From the NCBI GenBank assembly GCA_023248635.1, contig JAHFED010000008.1, positions 62,001 to 126,000 of the forward strand: DNA of 64,000 bases, written 5' to 3'. Positions 18,901 to 24,981 of this stretch are shown piece after piece. Every line of letters begins with the position of its first letter. Within the stretch, counting starts at the first letter, position 1. This DNA comes from Myxococcales bacterium. Its GTDB lineage: Bacteria; Myxococcota; UBA727; VGSZ01. The notes below the pieces were generated by a model. The model saw only the letters and a program-made list of their open reading frames with translations. It made no database searches and was not told the origin of the DNA. Both the position numbers and the translations under genes were made by a program.

Positions 18901-21229
18901 CCCTTATCTCTTGAGGGCCGCCCGCGCCGTCGACGCCGTCGAGCAGGCTCCTGAGCGCGCCCGTCAGCTGGCCGAGGTCGCCGCGTTTACGCTCGACGAG
19001 CTCAAGCAAGAGAGCGAAGCGCGTGCTCTCTTTGAGGAGGCGCTGGCGCTGCACGCCGATCAGCCCACCGCCCTCGTGCGACTGGCAGACATCGCCTGGG
19101 CCAGTCGTGACGATGAGCGGGCACTCGATCTGCTGGATCGCATTCCGCCGGACCATTGGACCCACCTCGCCGACGACGCCGGCCTGCCTCGCCGCGCCGA
19201 CGAGCTGCTCTTTCGCCGCGCCCGCTGCGCCTATGCCCTGGGCAATGCCGACGTGCGCGAACGCTTGCGGCAGGTGCTGCGGCAAGATCACCGCCACGTC
19301 GGCGCCCTCGAGATGCTCGCCAAGCTGGCCAGCGAACAGCACGACGACGACGGCGCCGAGATGGCGCTGGAATCCCTGTCGCGGGCCCTGCACCCCGCCG
19401 AAGATCCGGAGCGATTGGCCGCCGTCTTCGTCGAGCTCTCGCAGTTGCGATCGCGCCGCCAGAAGTTCGACGAGGCCGCCGCCACCGCCGAGCGCGCCTT
19501 CGAGGCCTTCGGCGACGAGCCCGTGGTGCTGGAGAACCTGGCTCGGGCCCGAGAAGAAGCCGGCCACTTCGCCGCCGCCGCCGAGGCCTGGCAGCGGATC
19601 GCGGACCCTGCCGGGACCTCGGCCGCTCGTCGACGCCAGGCTCTCGAACAGCGCGCCCGATGTCTGGCGCTGGGCGGCGAGCTCAAAGGGGCCGCCACCG
19701 CCTGGCTGGAGCTCTTCGCACAGTCCAACGATCCCCACGACCAGCTCGAGGGTCACGACCTGGCCCGACGCTCCGGCGACGCCGCCTTCATCCAAGCCCT
19801 GGGCTTGCTGCCGCCCGAAGAAGCCGCCGCCGCCCCGACCATCCGCATCGAGCGCATCAGCACCGACACCGACAGCATGCCCATTGGACCCGGTGGCCCC
19901 AGCGGTGGCGCGCTGGTCATCCAATTGCGCGCGAACCTCGACGACAACGACCCCGCGCAGGCTTTGAAGCTCGCGCTGTCTGCCAAGATGCTCCGCCCCC
20001 TCGACGAGGAGTCCTGTCGCCTCGCCTTGTTGGCAGCAGAGCAAAGCCAACGCAGCGACGCCTACGTCGACATCGCGGAATCCCGGCTGCAAACCGCCAC
20101 CGACGCCCAGGAAGTCCGCCGCCTGGCGCTGGCCGCCGGGCGCATCGCCCGCGATCGGCTCCGCGACGACGACAGGGCTGCAGCCTTGCTCTACCAGGCC
20201 CACCAGGCCGACCCCGAAGACGTTGACGTGCGCTTGGAGCTGACCACGCTCTATGCCCGCATCCCGCGCCTTGCCGGCCACGCCGTCACCGGCATTTTGC
20301 AGCTGCTGCGCCGCACTCCCGACGACCCCCGCATCTTCGCCCTGGCCGCAAGCCTCTCTGACAGCCAGGGACAGTCCGAGCGGGCCTCAGCGATGCGCGC
20401 CATCGAATCGGTCCTCAACGGAGCGGGCGCTGACGACGTCGGCGGCGGCGGCTTGGCTGCAGGCCCGGTGCTCGACAAGGAGGCGATCACGCAGCGCTTG
20501 GCGCCGACGGGCTGGAATGGGCCCTTGCAGCAGCTGATCGCGCTGCTGGGCGTCCAGCTTGAGGTCGCACTCAACGCTGCGCCGACACCGCTGGGAGCAA
20601 AACCCCTGGCCGTGGCGTCGCCGAAGTCGATGGCGCTGGCGGAGCGCGTGGACCGACTGCTGCCAGGACGCCCCGTACAATTCCTGATCGCCGATGTCGA
20701 GCACCCCACCGTCGTCCCCGGCGGCGTCCCCCAGATCGTGCTGCCGCGGGATCTCTTGGCCCACGAGGGTGTGCTCTTGGCCGCCATCGCGCGCGGCATC
20801 GGCGTGGTCCGCCTGGGAGCGCTGACCAGCGAGCTCGTGCAGCCCGGACACGAGCAAGAGCTCCTCGACCTGCTGCGCCTGGGCCTGCTGGCCCAAGGCC
20901 CTCGGGACGCGCGCGCTGAGCTGTTGACGACGCGCCTCGGCGAAGACGAGAAGCACAAGGCCCGCGGGTTGCTGCTGCAGGTGCTCGAAAACCCAGCCGT
21001 CGCCGTCACTCTGCAGATTCTGACCCGGGCCGGGGATCGTTTCGCGCTGGTGGCCTCGGGCTCGGCCCTGGCCGCTCTCGCTGCCTCCGCGCTGCCCACC
21101 CTGCTGAGGGAGCCGCCGGCCCGCGCCATGTCACTGCTGCGCGGCTCGGCGCGCGGTCTCGAGCTCTGCTCCTTCGCGGCCCGGGACAACACCTGGCTGC
21201 TGCGCCGCCAATTGGGTTTGTCGACGTAG
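6932..21229 (+). CDS. Giant (4,765 aa) TPR/alpha-solenoid protein with degenerate M48-peptidase-like C-terminus
   Basis: One uninterrupted frame of 14.3 kb. Residues about 45-240 form a mixed alpha/beta domain (MRFEGGRALLSLENREGQAG, LFEVPDVAFPLDVSGGALRF). From about 260 to 4500 the protein is almost entirely paired amphipathic helices rich in Ala, Leu, Arg and Asp; many units have the TPR pattern (for example DQALNALHEV, DDHAGAKQALARVLELV, QATIDRALVIDPDDADGLVL). The last 200 residues differ: VVPGGVPQIVLPRDLL followed by LLAAIARGIGVVRLGA resembles the M48 peptidase order 'PGG...V..gLL...LAAVLAHEIGHV'. The catalytic HExxH is replaced by R4621-G-I-G-V4625, so it is probably inactive. No signal peptide or membrane segment is seen. 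It stands alone between a divergent regulator and convergent tig. A large cytoplasmic scaffold is the likeliest role. Confidence 0.85.
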   Translation: MTDTPSSVDKPGLPSLVREIPAQERSPPEIDAPDDVVPSLAQPAEQLGFQMRFEGGRALLSLENREGQAGVVVRRALFEVPDVAFPLDVSGGALRFQNKRLTLRAVELVISWQALFVADALARSGLSLLRERSRAGGLELLVDVAGPSGPVPVRARCVFAPVGEGGVALVLHEVIGFGSLPRPRLELAPALLDALAFPGGLAARAMVRRAEPFRAVFSRLLPAYGWKVPALGDVRVHEAALGKGEVVLRAWSGNAPEGWKAPKDVKHGPLEEAIALAVFADSLVAADEAAQVKLIDRLIDDDALARAAIPFAAEILRRDPRRRADGDDLVARALARDDEHLGLLAAWADARDLEASERARRLLRLGTVADAADEPWVAARAALAAARLAQDAGDLALAVQAADAAVDADPSSAEAGILLSRLLAVTGDAVRALAVGRVALDRTGAGSLVEPASFLEAADAFAVELAALARSVEGLDAARLLLRRALRTREIPEALVPLVELEIDAGHFERAAEGLTRLLLAAPALPSLQRDVELLAARLAAAKGDSAAARGHLVRARALDPQNARTAQQLARLCDDDGDLDQALNALHEVTKDGADVDDADVRGCLLLAAGFLVRRARAAHSRADAERALALLGRIAVPSAERARVDAEARALLDDPAPLARLLVLDALHAEPPAASRARLDAARLFLAAQQLDDAAAALASAFAGDKMAASDVLLAHADVGGLAARVGRRLHDSGVELSDLHALGRQLASSGRPRDALALLRDFDERSTRELRATFAKDVGDIDAEIAERSALIDSVDDASQVPQRLRLAVLFERADRPGDAADAWAAAGDDADVVAWLRTATSTRDGERLAKVLVRDDVDLSAVDSALLRLARDHIEDPSAQRRLLATLASRNDDVADVERWLDAARTLPKDESALAFVDAARRSNRVDWLLAGAALLKEIGAPRQALACLNEVIAAGGVLGCDRSVVEHALDLAIDVDDDSVIEARVADLLNRDDVNASARRSLHQRRSDAHGTYRLAPQRAAAEAGAIAAWLEAFPNDIEALSRLITRATDPTSDAAALAHAVDRLDQARAGVGPDGLGEEGKDLVVVVADAAQDRGAPCELRARELLLGFALPAGARDVVQRRLVDLCVREGKVARAIDLLHDLAQRAINQGSADDDVAALLLRIADLEEEERKDHHAAAAALAQALVFAPQDAEASRRLLALLLEHHDDEALARECLRRARWLAPSAERSDLLLRAGQVARADGRFGEARCIWLRALSSRPFSKDALDRLLDLAKETGSRRLTIRARLAAARVLEAEAPADAARQAAEAGGLLAGVLRRVRLAVVAFSFGERIAVERGVDDDGAQSRMLVELFRALGEGKSARLRLNRLVDRASGRDRARLLEARADVEANLLGDLDAAIADHRAALAVDPAFSSSARALVRLLRKQGDIRGAVDVERSHADAASSGEARGLTYARLAAIAADELKDPALVEELCGQALSLRDDIDVRRRLVVARTTLGSAAAPSERALYASKTMEALQGLVVRPGLSPAELLSLSLRLANLQSQLGDLPGAVSSLQRAILNDDVAALPATDPQLDQLYAHLADLLANTGRPRDAAALVLWVMSQRVDGTPAFGSRVSALERAAAWLDAPVPDAETFAHVHIPDGRSSAQLTLDTLNDAAAHGSLSDDGERRRARLAEELGRDDVAVMALESLVSRSIKVFSDASAAEVLENTRRLAAAALRAGDEAKALSSWLLGLQYAPDDELGWLAVERLASSAGQSVALHRASEQLFQRGIGTAQERADRAIVVAHEARDRDPASALQWLEAARALSSTPRLRSDCYGLALELHDDGVALAVLDDMHGHGDALASDERRHRAALHLRQADEDDPGRHVRAALDDVVAVLDAGVEGVDDILASIAARDPGLLLRAALERPLHKSLRLAVSDLEDARLDDDDVIALARALPEDHAAVGAAAHREQRAGRADVAADRLLALAAHLGSGDESDERSARQLVDDAAAMAMEAGGHAVVSRLELLRPALRRHPSLRDGALTALRDAEAWAAVATVLEDAVVVEDVPERRRALRLQLVSVLRDGVDSLQAEERAAVHLHQLVDEDGDDREAWGELFECLSRLNDVEGLQRGLERRAARADGIERRELVRRRVELLLSLNRGADGLLALRALRDVDDDDALKQLERRLRLAVDGAAPGVAFATFLDAELRRAAGSSRALDDDARALLALPAAVAPPGARVRAHLVILSSHPDPRASVDSILFGLQNIEARITEAVAVVVQCPSQREGLVRALADAAPRLGSERALALGDALFAVDDADVAASVVAAFGVPGAARRFRTRGPRAVDVDAARLSGLTRAAVLFRRAARLADRQGLAAAAHELDVDIAPLDGGLAAQAQRKVLEQARGVAGTLALLRHGDARGLARLTSSAVRQTARRARTTPLTAGRLSTRLHLAQHLDDAEQVEELRAAVDVAAASAQVAVVARALDALFALRAPSPAELARRADAAWTLDDPQAGVWCERAADAAIFANGTLEAGESVRLRRRCIELFLRQGDTAGLRRALLSLAQNASAGSEGEQLRAEALSTAEAAGLSDVVDTIMTDAAEQLSDVDERCAAIRRRADLRLRARDAPRAFSILSEGARRLSGHPAGLSLRSDAYQVAAGNALVDGMLEVADDDLARAGLLAALGEHAAARAVAAGLDGPAALWLLADLAHAENDVDAEVRALNRLADGGFADEAVLVQLVEAARKGGDVDGALLRSIALLGSAPAALRLVVEGVADQRVADTVRARAVESLLGFDDVAFAAAAVEGARLSADLDLRRRSRHAYARLHGTDEAWAHVSAVDLDESDPADVALSLRGLLHRPGVIAALVPALTPQRSRCLAEALGQLVRGGESSVVVDSLRPVQVRLPWPVKESLAAAFALVGQHRDAADLLSRALDDDSGSAGFPDLAFRLQASALYVEVAEPAAAARLLSGLQTRDLDEAVIHQARAVVDALAQAGLMAEAARLAAHLAATSTGANHRLFASLALRCADEAGHDTALSIAAWRLRDGDTQALPLLARHCVVGPAKAFFAAWAALRNGERSIERDARQDHPYFSPDAPADFARLADLTQQLPPPPSSSSLLLRARTNPKGARQAAWRLLSAELVGKDDAGAARLLGRAGVPLAQRGLEARLASDPTLADPTARADALAAGLGDVPMERRAHVAAPFAHDSARGRTNARQRRAVLSLLPEPRQPLEAAIDAAALGEAVDVTALLNGLTRHPSPTTRATAAALLVSLGQTGLAALLLPAIQARAAPTDAARLQALREDATDDLGGLGRLRLSQLAGPRVDVEERIAFLATQLGRADLLAESLLRQARLTSSPKVRAMLLGRRAAALLDIDPKAAKRSAAAAFAGAKTESHARLLVACEERGGDPKATAAALEIWQRLAVDVDDAQEAARRRAHLLARRMLRPEDAIAVLDDALAAKLSPALLSERAAIASDLLSDHAGAAMALLAAVDISAGDLPAARNALRLQAAALLEREGSPSSIELAINTLCAAFEEGHTDGLRAADALASAHPGPGRARVLDVRLRETDDVGARRVLVLERARLLADLDDKTGAVTLLEAQANADDIDLGARLQLADWYLADGRRLDAAVAFESAARIPGLPAAGFGPPAREAAALFAQLGDLERAGPLAHRAVAAGIHDVDLLATAEAWQRKQENWAAVDELLGRRLQRSDRAPPDQDGDMEASLRRDADLWIERAKLRRDHLDDHAGAKQALARVLELVVDDKRGLQMLREDAVRTDTWGGLRIALLRAATSTTDLAQQVAWLHEIAVLDADRLGDNKSAQATIDRALVIDPDDADGLVLKASLMVRAGEVDGLPILMARLEKRGITELPGLLHLTRGDALLVAGDRSGASTSFRRATEDAETSSRAWDRLIDMADGVAALPLVDDARRATLDARRRAQLTRRELRVRLKAGDAAGATATAEMLLQLEPGDADALKTVRDWWMKQRRPEVLAPYLLRAARAVDAVEQAPERARQLAEVAAFTLDELKQESEARALFEEALALHADQPTALVRLADIAWASRDDERALDLLDRIPPDHWTHLADDAGLPRRADELLFRRARCAYALGNADVRERLRQVLRQDHRHVGALEMLAKLASEQHDDDGAEMALESLSRALHPAEDPERLAAVFVELSQLRSRRQKFDEAAATAERAFEAFGDEPVVLENLARAREEAGHFAAAAEAWQRIADPAGTSAARRRQALEQRARCLALGGELKGAATAWLELFAQSNDPHDQLEGHDLARRSGDAAFIQALGLLPPEEAAAAPTIRIERISTDTDSMPIGPGGPSGGALVIQLRANLDDNDPAQALKLALSAKMLRPLDEESCRLALLAAEQSQRSDAYVDIAESRLQTATDAQEVRRLALAAGRIARDRLRDDDRAAALLYQAHQADPEDVDVRLELTTLYARIPRLAGHAVTGILQLLRRTPDDPRIFALAASLSDSQGQSERASAMRAIESVLNGAGADDVGGGGLAAGPVLDKEAITQRLAPTGWNGPLQQLIALLGVQLEVALNAAPTPLGAKPLAVASPKSMALAERVDRLLPGRPVQFLIADVEHPTVVPGGVPQIVLPRDLLAHEGVLLAAIARGIGVVRLGALTSELVQPGHEQELLDLLRLGLLAQGPRDARAELLTTRLGEDEKHKARGLLLQVLENPAVAVTLQILTRAGDRFALVASGSALAALAASALPTLLREPPARAMSLLRGSARGLELCSFAARDNTWLLRRQLGLST

Positions 21230-21240
21230 GCAGATCCCTT

Positions 21241-21263
21241 CGCTTCCTGGTGACGCGGAAGCG
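21241..21263. other. Stem-loop between convergent giant gene and tig
   Basis: CGCTTCC and GGAAGCG (7 bp, 9-nt loop) lie in the 67-bp gap between the stop codons of the two convergent genes. No T-tract follows on either strand, so a factor-independent terminator is not established. Confidence 0.35.
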
Positions 21264-21296
21264 GCCACGTACAGCGAAGCGACCCTGCGCGACGGA

Positions 21297-22616
21297 TCAC
21301 GCCGAGAGCGACTTGGTCTCGGTCTCGTAGGCGGCGTCGGCCAGGACCAGATCGAGGGCCTTTTGCGTCGACAGCTGGAATTCGAGCTCGGAGGCGCGGT
21401 TGCCCTTGGCAAAGACGCTCTTCACGGTCTTCAGCGGCGTGTTGAGCTCGGCGGCCATCTTTTCGAAGTGCTCTTCGATCTCGGTCTCGGTGATGGCGAT
21501 GTTCTCGCGCTTCACGATTTCCTCGAGGAGCAAGCTGATGCGCACCTGTCGCACCGCCATCGGCCGCGCGTCTTCTTTCATGCGCTGGCCCTGCGCCTGC
21601 CACAGCATCTCGGCCTGTTGTTGGGGCAGGCGCTGCAGGCGCTCGACCGCAATCTGCTCGGCCTGGCGATCGATGAGGCTGGCGGGGACGTCGAAGGGGT
21701 TCTGGTCGATGAGCGCTGAGATGGCGGCGTCGCGGACCTCGTTCTTGGTCTTTTGCTCGGCGACCTTGGCGATCTCCTCTTTGATCATGACCTTGAGTTG
21801 ATCGAGGGTCTCGACCTTCTCGCTCACATCCTTGGCGAATTCGTCGTCGATGTTGGGCAGCGTCTTGGACTTCAACGTCAGCGGTCGCATGCGAAAGACA
21901 GCGGTCTTGCCACGGTGGGATTCGATGCGGAAATCGTCGGGCAGCTTGACGTCGACGCTGAGGTCCTCGCCGAGCTTCTTGCCGACCAGGTGCTGCTCGG
22001 CGTCCTTGTAGGGGAACGTGCCGCCGCCGATCTCGATGACGTAGGCGACGCCGGAGAGCCCCTTCACGGGTTCGCCGTCGACGGAGCCGGACCAGTTGGT
22101 TTCGACCAAATCGCCCTGCTGGATCAAGTCCCGGCCTTCGACGGGGGCGACCTTGGCCTGCCCCTCGCGCAGGCGCGCCAACTCCTTGTCGACGTCGACG
22201 TCGCTGACCGTGTAGGTCGTCTTCTTGAGCTTCACGCCCTTCATCACCTTGAGCTCGATGACCGGCTTGATCTCGACCTTGGCGGAGTAGGCGAAGTCCA
22301 TGCCGGCGATCAGCTGCGACGGCGCCTCGATGGTGGGGTTCGCCACCGGTGAGATCGAATGCGACTTGATGGCTTCGCGGAAGCTGTTGTTGACGACGCG
22401 CTCGAGCACCTGTTGCTCGGTGTCGTTCTTGTAGAACTGCTCGAGCACTTGGCGCGGGACCTTGCCGGGGCGAAAGCCCTTGATGCGCACCTTGAGGTTG
22501 AGCTCGCGATAGGCCTTGTCGAGCTCCTTCGCGACCTGGTCGCCGGGAACCACGATCGAAAGCTGGCGCTCAACGGAAGACAGCTCTTTGAGCTCGGAGC
22601 GGATCTGCAGGGCCAT
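21297..22616 (-). CDS. tig: Trigger factor (ribosome-associated peptidyl-prolyl isomerase chaperone)
   Basis: This 439-aa protein has all three trigger-factor parts. The N-terminal ribosome-binding domain carries the signature in KGFRPGKVPRQVLEQFY (residues about 45-61); the FKBP-type PPIase middle domain runs from GDLVETNWSGSVDGEPVKG; and the helical C-terminal chaperone region includes VRQVRISLLLEEIVKRENI. Its length is close to the E. coli protein (432 aa). I set the start at MALQIRSELKEL (22616), preceded by GAGGA; the open frame extends upstream but without trigger-factor homology. It binds emerging nascent chains at the ribosome. clpP and clpX, often next to tig, are not adjacent here: its 3' neighbour is the convergent giant gene and its 5' neighbour a divergent TonB-like gene. 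Confidence 0.95.
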   Translation of the reverse strand: MALQIRSELKELSSVERQLSIVVPGDQVAKELDKAYRELNLKVRIKGFRPGKVPRQVLEQFYKNDTEQQVLERVVNNSFREAIKSHSISPVANPTIEAPSQLIAGMDFAYSAKVEIKPVIELKVMKGVKLKKTTYTVSDVDVDKELARLREGQAKVAPVEGRDLIQQGDLVETNWSGSVDGEPVKGLSGVAYVIEIGGGTFPYKDAEQHLVGKKLGEDLSVDVKLPDDFRIESHRGKTAVFRMRPLTLKSKTLPNIDDEFAKDVSEKVETLDQLKVMIKEEIAKVAEQKTKNEVRDAAISALIDQNPFDVPASLIDRQAEQIAVERLQRLPQQQAEMLWQAQGQRMKEDARPMAVRQVRISLLLEEIVKRENIAITETEIEEHFEKMAAELNTPLKTVKSVFAKGNRASELEFQLSTQKALDLVLADAAYETETKSLSA

Positions 22617-22801
22617 GACGTCCTCGTCGCAGTGTTGATGTCCGAGGCGCGCGCGCCCGGGAGTTGGACTCGCGTCTTTGTCGACTCGTCGTCGCCGCGC
22701 AAGACCATGTTTTCTGCCCGTGTGCCGCTGAAGCGTCGATGTGCGCCCATGCCCCACGTCAACCATGGTGATCGCTCGCTGCGTCGTCGTCGGAGCGGCG
22801 C

Positions 22802-22807
22802 TAGAAT
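22802..22807 (+). promoter_or_regulatory. -10-like TAGAAT before the TonB-like gene
   Basis: TAGAAT is the best -10 hexamer in the tig/TonB intergenic region and begins 14 nt before the ATG at 22816. There is no Shine-Dalgarno sequence between them, which fits a leaderless or near-leaderless mRNA. No convincing -35 element is seen. Confidence 0.4.
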
Positions 22808-22815
22808 CACCGTGG

Positions 22816-24087
22816 ATGACCCAAGCGGAGCCGCTGCTGGAGCTGTTGCTGCGGCGCCCAGAACCCAAAGCGGGGCTGGTCGTTGGCGTCGTCGTTGCGA
22901 TCGCCTTCCATCTCGCCGTCATCCCCGGCAGCGCGGTCCTGCCGGTGCGCCCGATCGGGCAACGAGGTGGGGCCCACGGGGTCATGGCGTTGTCGTCGCC
23001 GTCGAAGGCGCAGCGGCGCCTTGAAGTCAGCATCCAATCGACGCCGCGGCTGGAAAAGCCTCTGGTCAAACCCGAGGAGCTCGACCCGGCGGGTCAGGTC
23101 GTGTCGTTGCCGGCGAAAAAGGAGCAGCGTCCGCTGGCGGCGGACTTCCTCGCCGAGAGCGATCAAAGCAGCGAGCGCGAGACCCGCGCGCGCATCACGG
23201 GAGTGACAGAGAACCACACCCGCACACCCTCGGCAGGATCGAGGCAGCAGGCAGCCCTGGCCAGCGAGGCGTCGTCGTCGTCGAAGGCCCTGATCGCCGA
23301 TTCCAAGCAGCAGGGGGGCCCAAACGGCGACGGCGGGTCCACCAGCGGGGACGCGCTGCTGTGGGACAGCCCCGATCCCGGTGGCGGTGCTCCCAAACTG
23401 GCGTTGGAGATCCCCAAGATCCCAAAGACGCGGGCCACGGAGCTGCCCGAGAGCAGCGAGGGACAGATTCCGCGCCAGCGCGAGCAGGCGGGGCTCGACG
23501 GCAACAGCGAGCGCTTGCGCCTCGTGATGGGTCGTGAGCGCGCCGAGCTGCGAGATCGCGGACAAGGCGAAGGCGCTGGCGGCGTCGGACGCATGGGCGG
23601 CAGCGGCGACGAGGGGGCGCCGGGTCGCCTCAGCATTCCGTCCGTGGCCGAGATCGAGCGCATGGCCGGGCTCCCCGCCAACGATCACCTGCTCCTCGAA
23701 GAAGACGACGAGACCAGCCTCAATGCCTTTCAATGGCGACATGCGACCTATTTCAACCGTGTCGCCGACGCGATCCGCCGGGTCTGGGTCGGCGGCGAGG
23801 TGCTGGGGCAAAACGATCCCGATGGACGCGTCTTCGGCTTCGAAGATCGGCTGACCATGGTGCAGGTCACCGTCGACACCTCGGGCAACGTCGTCGACCT
23901 CGTCGTGCAGGAGACGTCGGGGGCGGGTCCCCTCGACGACGAAGCCTTGCGCTCTTTCCGGGTGGCCGGTCCCTTTCCGAACCCGCCCGAGGCCTTGTTC
24001 AAGGGCCGCGATCGCTTCTCCTTCTCCTTCGGTTTTTCGGTCAACTACAACCGCAGCAACCTCGACCTCAACTGGCGTCCTTATTGA
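22816..24087 (+). CDS. TonB-like energy-transducing protein
   Basis: This 423-aa protein starts MTQAEPLLELLLRR. It has one N-terminal membrane segment (AGLVVGVVVAIAFHLAVI, residues 19-36), a long Pro/Ser/Gly/Glu-rich periplasmic linker, and a C-terminal TonB-like domain (YFNRVADAIRRVW, then MVQVTVDTSGNVVDLVV, then DDEALRSFRVAGPFPNPP). TonB proteins couple the proton-motive force through ExbB/ExbD to outer-membrane receptors; neither partner is in the window. TonB-C domains also occur in Myxococcota machines unrelated to iron uptake, so the transported substrate is open. Its last 20 nt overlap the convergent DUF167 gene. Confidence 0.85.
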   Translation: MTQAEPLLELLLRRPEPKAGLVVGVVVAIAFHLAVIPGSAVLPVRPIGQRGGAHGVMALSSPSKAQRRLEVSIQSTPRLEKPLVKPEELDPAGQVVSLPAKKEQRPLAADFLAESDQSSERETRARITGVTENHTRTPSAGSRQQAALASEASSSSKALIADSKQQGGPNGDGGSTSGDALLWDSPDPGGGAPKLALEIPKIPKTRATELPESSEGQIPRQREQAGLDGNSERLRLVMGRERAELRDRGQGEGAGGVGRMGGSGDEGAPGRLSIPSVAEIERMAGLPANDHLLLEEDDETSLNAFQWRHATYFNRVADAIRRVWVGGEVLGQNDPDGRVFGFEDRLTMVQVTVDTSGNVVDLVVQETSGAGPLDDEALRSFRVAGPFPNPPEALFKGRDRFSFSFGFSVNYNRSNLDLNWRPY

Positions 24088-24358
24088 GCGCTTCATGGAC
24101 AAAGGCCGCTGTCACCCCGCGGATGAAGAGCTCTTTGTGGCGGCTGGACGCTCCCCGCACGATCTCCACGCTCGATCGCGGCACCCCGAGGAATTCGGCG
24201 ACGACGACGACGACGCGGGCGTTGGCTTTGCCGTCTTCGGGGGCCGCGGTGACGCGCACGATGATCGCGCCGTCTTTGAGGGTGACGCCCTCTTTGGCGG
24301 ATTTGGGTTTGGCCGCGATCACCAGGCGGACGCCGCCGTCGACGTCTTTGGCGCTCAC
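24068..24358 (-). CDS. DUF167 (YggU-like) protein
   Basis: This 96-aa protein, GTG start at 24358, has the typical DUF167 series: VRLVIAAKPKSAKEGV, then DGAIIVRVTAAPEDGKANA (the A-P-x-x-G-K-A-N signature), then VVVVVAEFLGVPRSSVEIVRG and SRHKELFIRG. Members are about 100-aa alpha/beta proteins of unknown function. Its start codon overlaps the stop of the preceding gene as GTGA, so translation is probably coupled. It is the last gene of the overlapping block that begins with the kelch lipoprotein, and its 3' end overlaps the convergent TonB-like gene by 20 nt. Confidence 0.85.
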   Translation of the reverse strand: MSAKDVDGGVRLVIAAKPKSAKEGVTLKDGAIIVRVTAAPEDGKANARVVVVVAEFLGVPRSSVEIVRGASSRHKELFIRGVTAAFVHEALNKDAS

Positions 24359-24981
24359 CAACCCGCCGGGACCGAGCCGTGCAGGCAGCTGATGGTGTGT
24401 GGTGCCGTCAACGACGACGGCAGCGCGGTGGCTGGATCGTCGGCGCGCTCGTGGTGGCTCGCCGGTACGCCTTCGGTGGTCGACCAGCTGGGTTCGTCGC
24501 CGGCGCGCAGGCTGTGGAGACCAGACTGCAAGGGTCCGATCACAAAGGTGTGGCCGGCGGCGCGGCAGCCGAAAAAGCGCGTGAAGGCGCGGGCGAAGGC
24601 CTGACCGCGCGGGCGTCCAAAGGTGGCGCAGGTGCGAAACCAAAAGAGGGTGTCTTCGCCGCGCACGCGTTGGCGCAGGGCGATGAGATCGTTGAGGCGC
24701 GGGTGCCCGGGATCGAAGGCGCTGACGTCGAGGACGTCGTCGGCGATGAGCACGCGACCGAACAGGCCGTGCCCCCAATACTGCACGCTGTCGATGCGCG
24801 CGCGCGGACGCACCGAGCACAGCCAGGCCAGGGCGTCCTCCCAGGAGGTGGCTCCGAAGACGTCGTCGACCGGGGCGGGGTGCCGGCGGTAGAGCGTGCT
24901 GCCGATCTTCCACGACGCCGTCAGCAGCGGCTGGAGGCGCGCCTTGCCCTGCCCCGTGGCGTCGTAGACCAGCAGGTGCAT
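24355..24981 (-). CDS. Small protein with caspase-like (clan CD) His/Cys dyad
   Basis: This 208-aa protein is of no family I can name with certainty. Two motifs stand out: VQYWGHG with H71 after a hydrophobic strand, and TLFWFRTCATFG with C118 after a hydrophobic strand 47 residues later, followed by a helix and HTFVIGPLQSG. That order (strand-HG, about 45 residues, strand-C) is the catalytic pattern of caspase-fold peptidases such as CHAT or DUF4347-type domains. No signal peptide is present. Start and stop codons overlap its neighbours by 4 nt on each side (ATGA at 24978-24981, GTGA at 24355-24358), so its product is made together with the Lys/Glu-rich membrane protein and DUF167. The peptidase call is inference. 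Confidence 0.7.
   Translation of the reverse strand: MHLLVYDATGQGKARLQPLLTASWKIGSTLYRRHPAPVDDVFGATSWEDALAWLCSVRPRARIDSVQYWGHGLFGRVLIADDVLDVSAFDPGHPRLNDLIALRQRVRGEDTLFWFRTCATFGRPRGQAFARAFTRFFGCRAAGHTFVIGPLQSGLHSLRAGDEPSWSTTEGVPASHHERADDPATALPSSLTAPHTISCLHGSVPAGW

Noticed and set aside
15422-20281. Long minus-strand frame of 1,619 codons opposite the giant gene
   Set aside because: It has the low-complexity Gly/Gln/Val/Arg composition of antisense to GC-rich coding DNA, no domain and no ribosome site; the plus strand has a continuous, compositionally normal protein.
21230-21296. Factor-independent terminator between the giant gene and tig
   Set aside because: A stem exists but neither strand has a T-tract after it.
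22617-23069. N-terminal extension of trigger factor
   Set aside because: Trigger-factor homology begins exactly at MALQIRSEL, and a ribosome site precedes it; the extension overlaps the divergent TonB-like gene.
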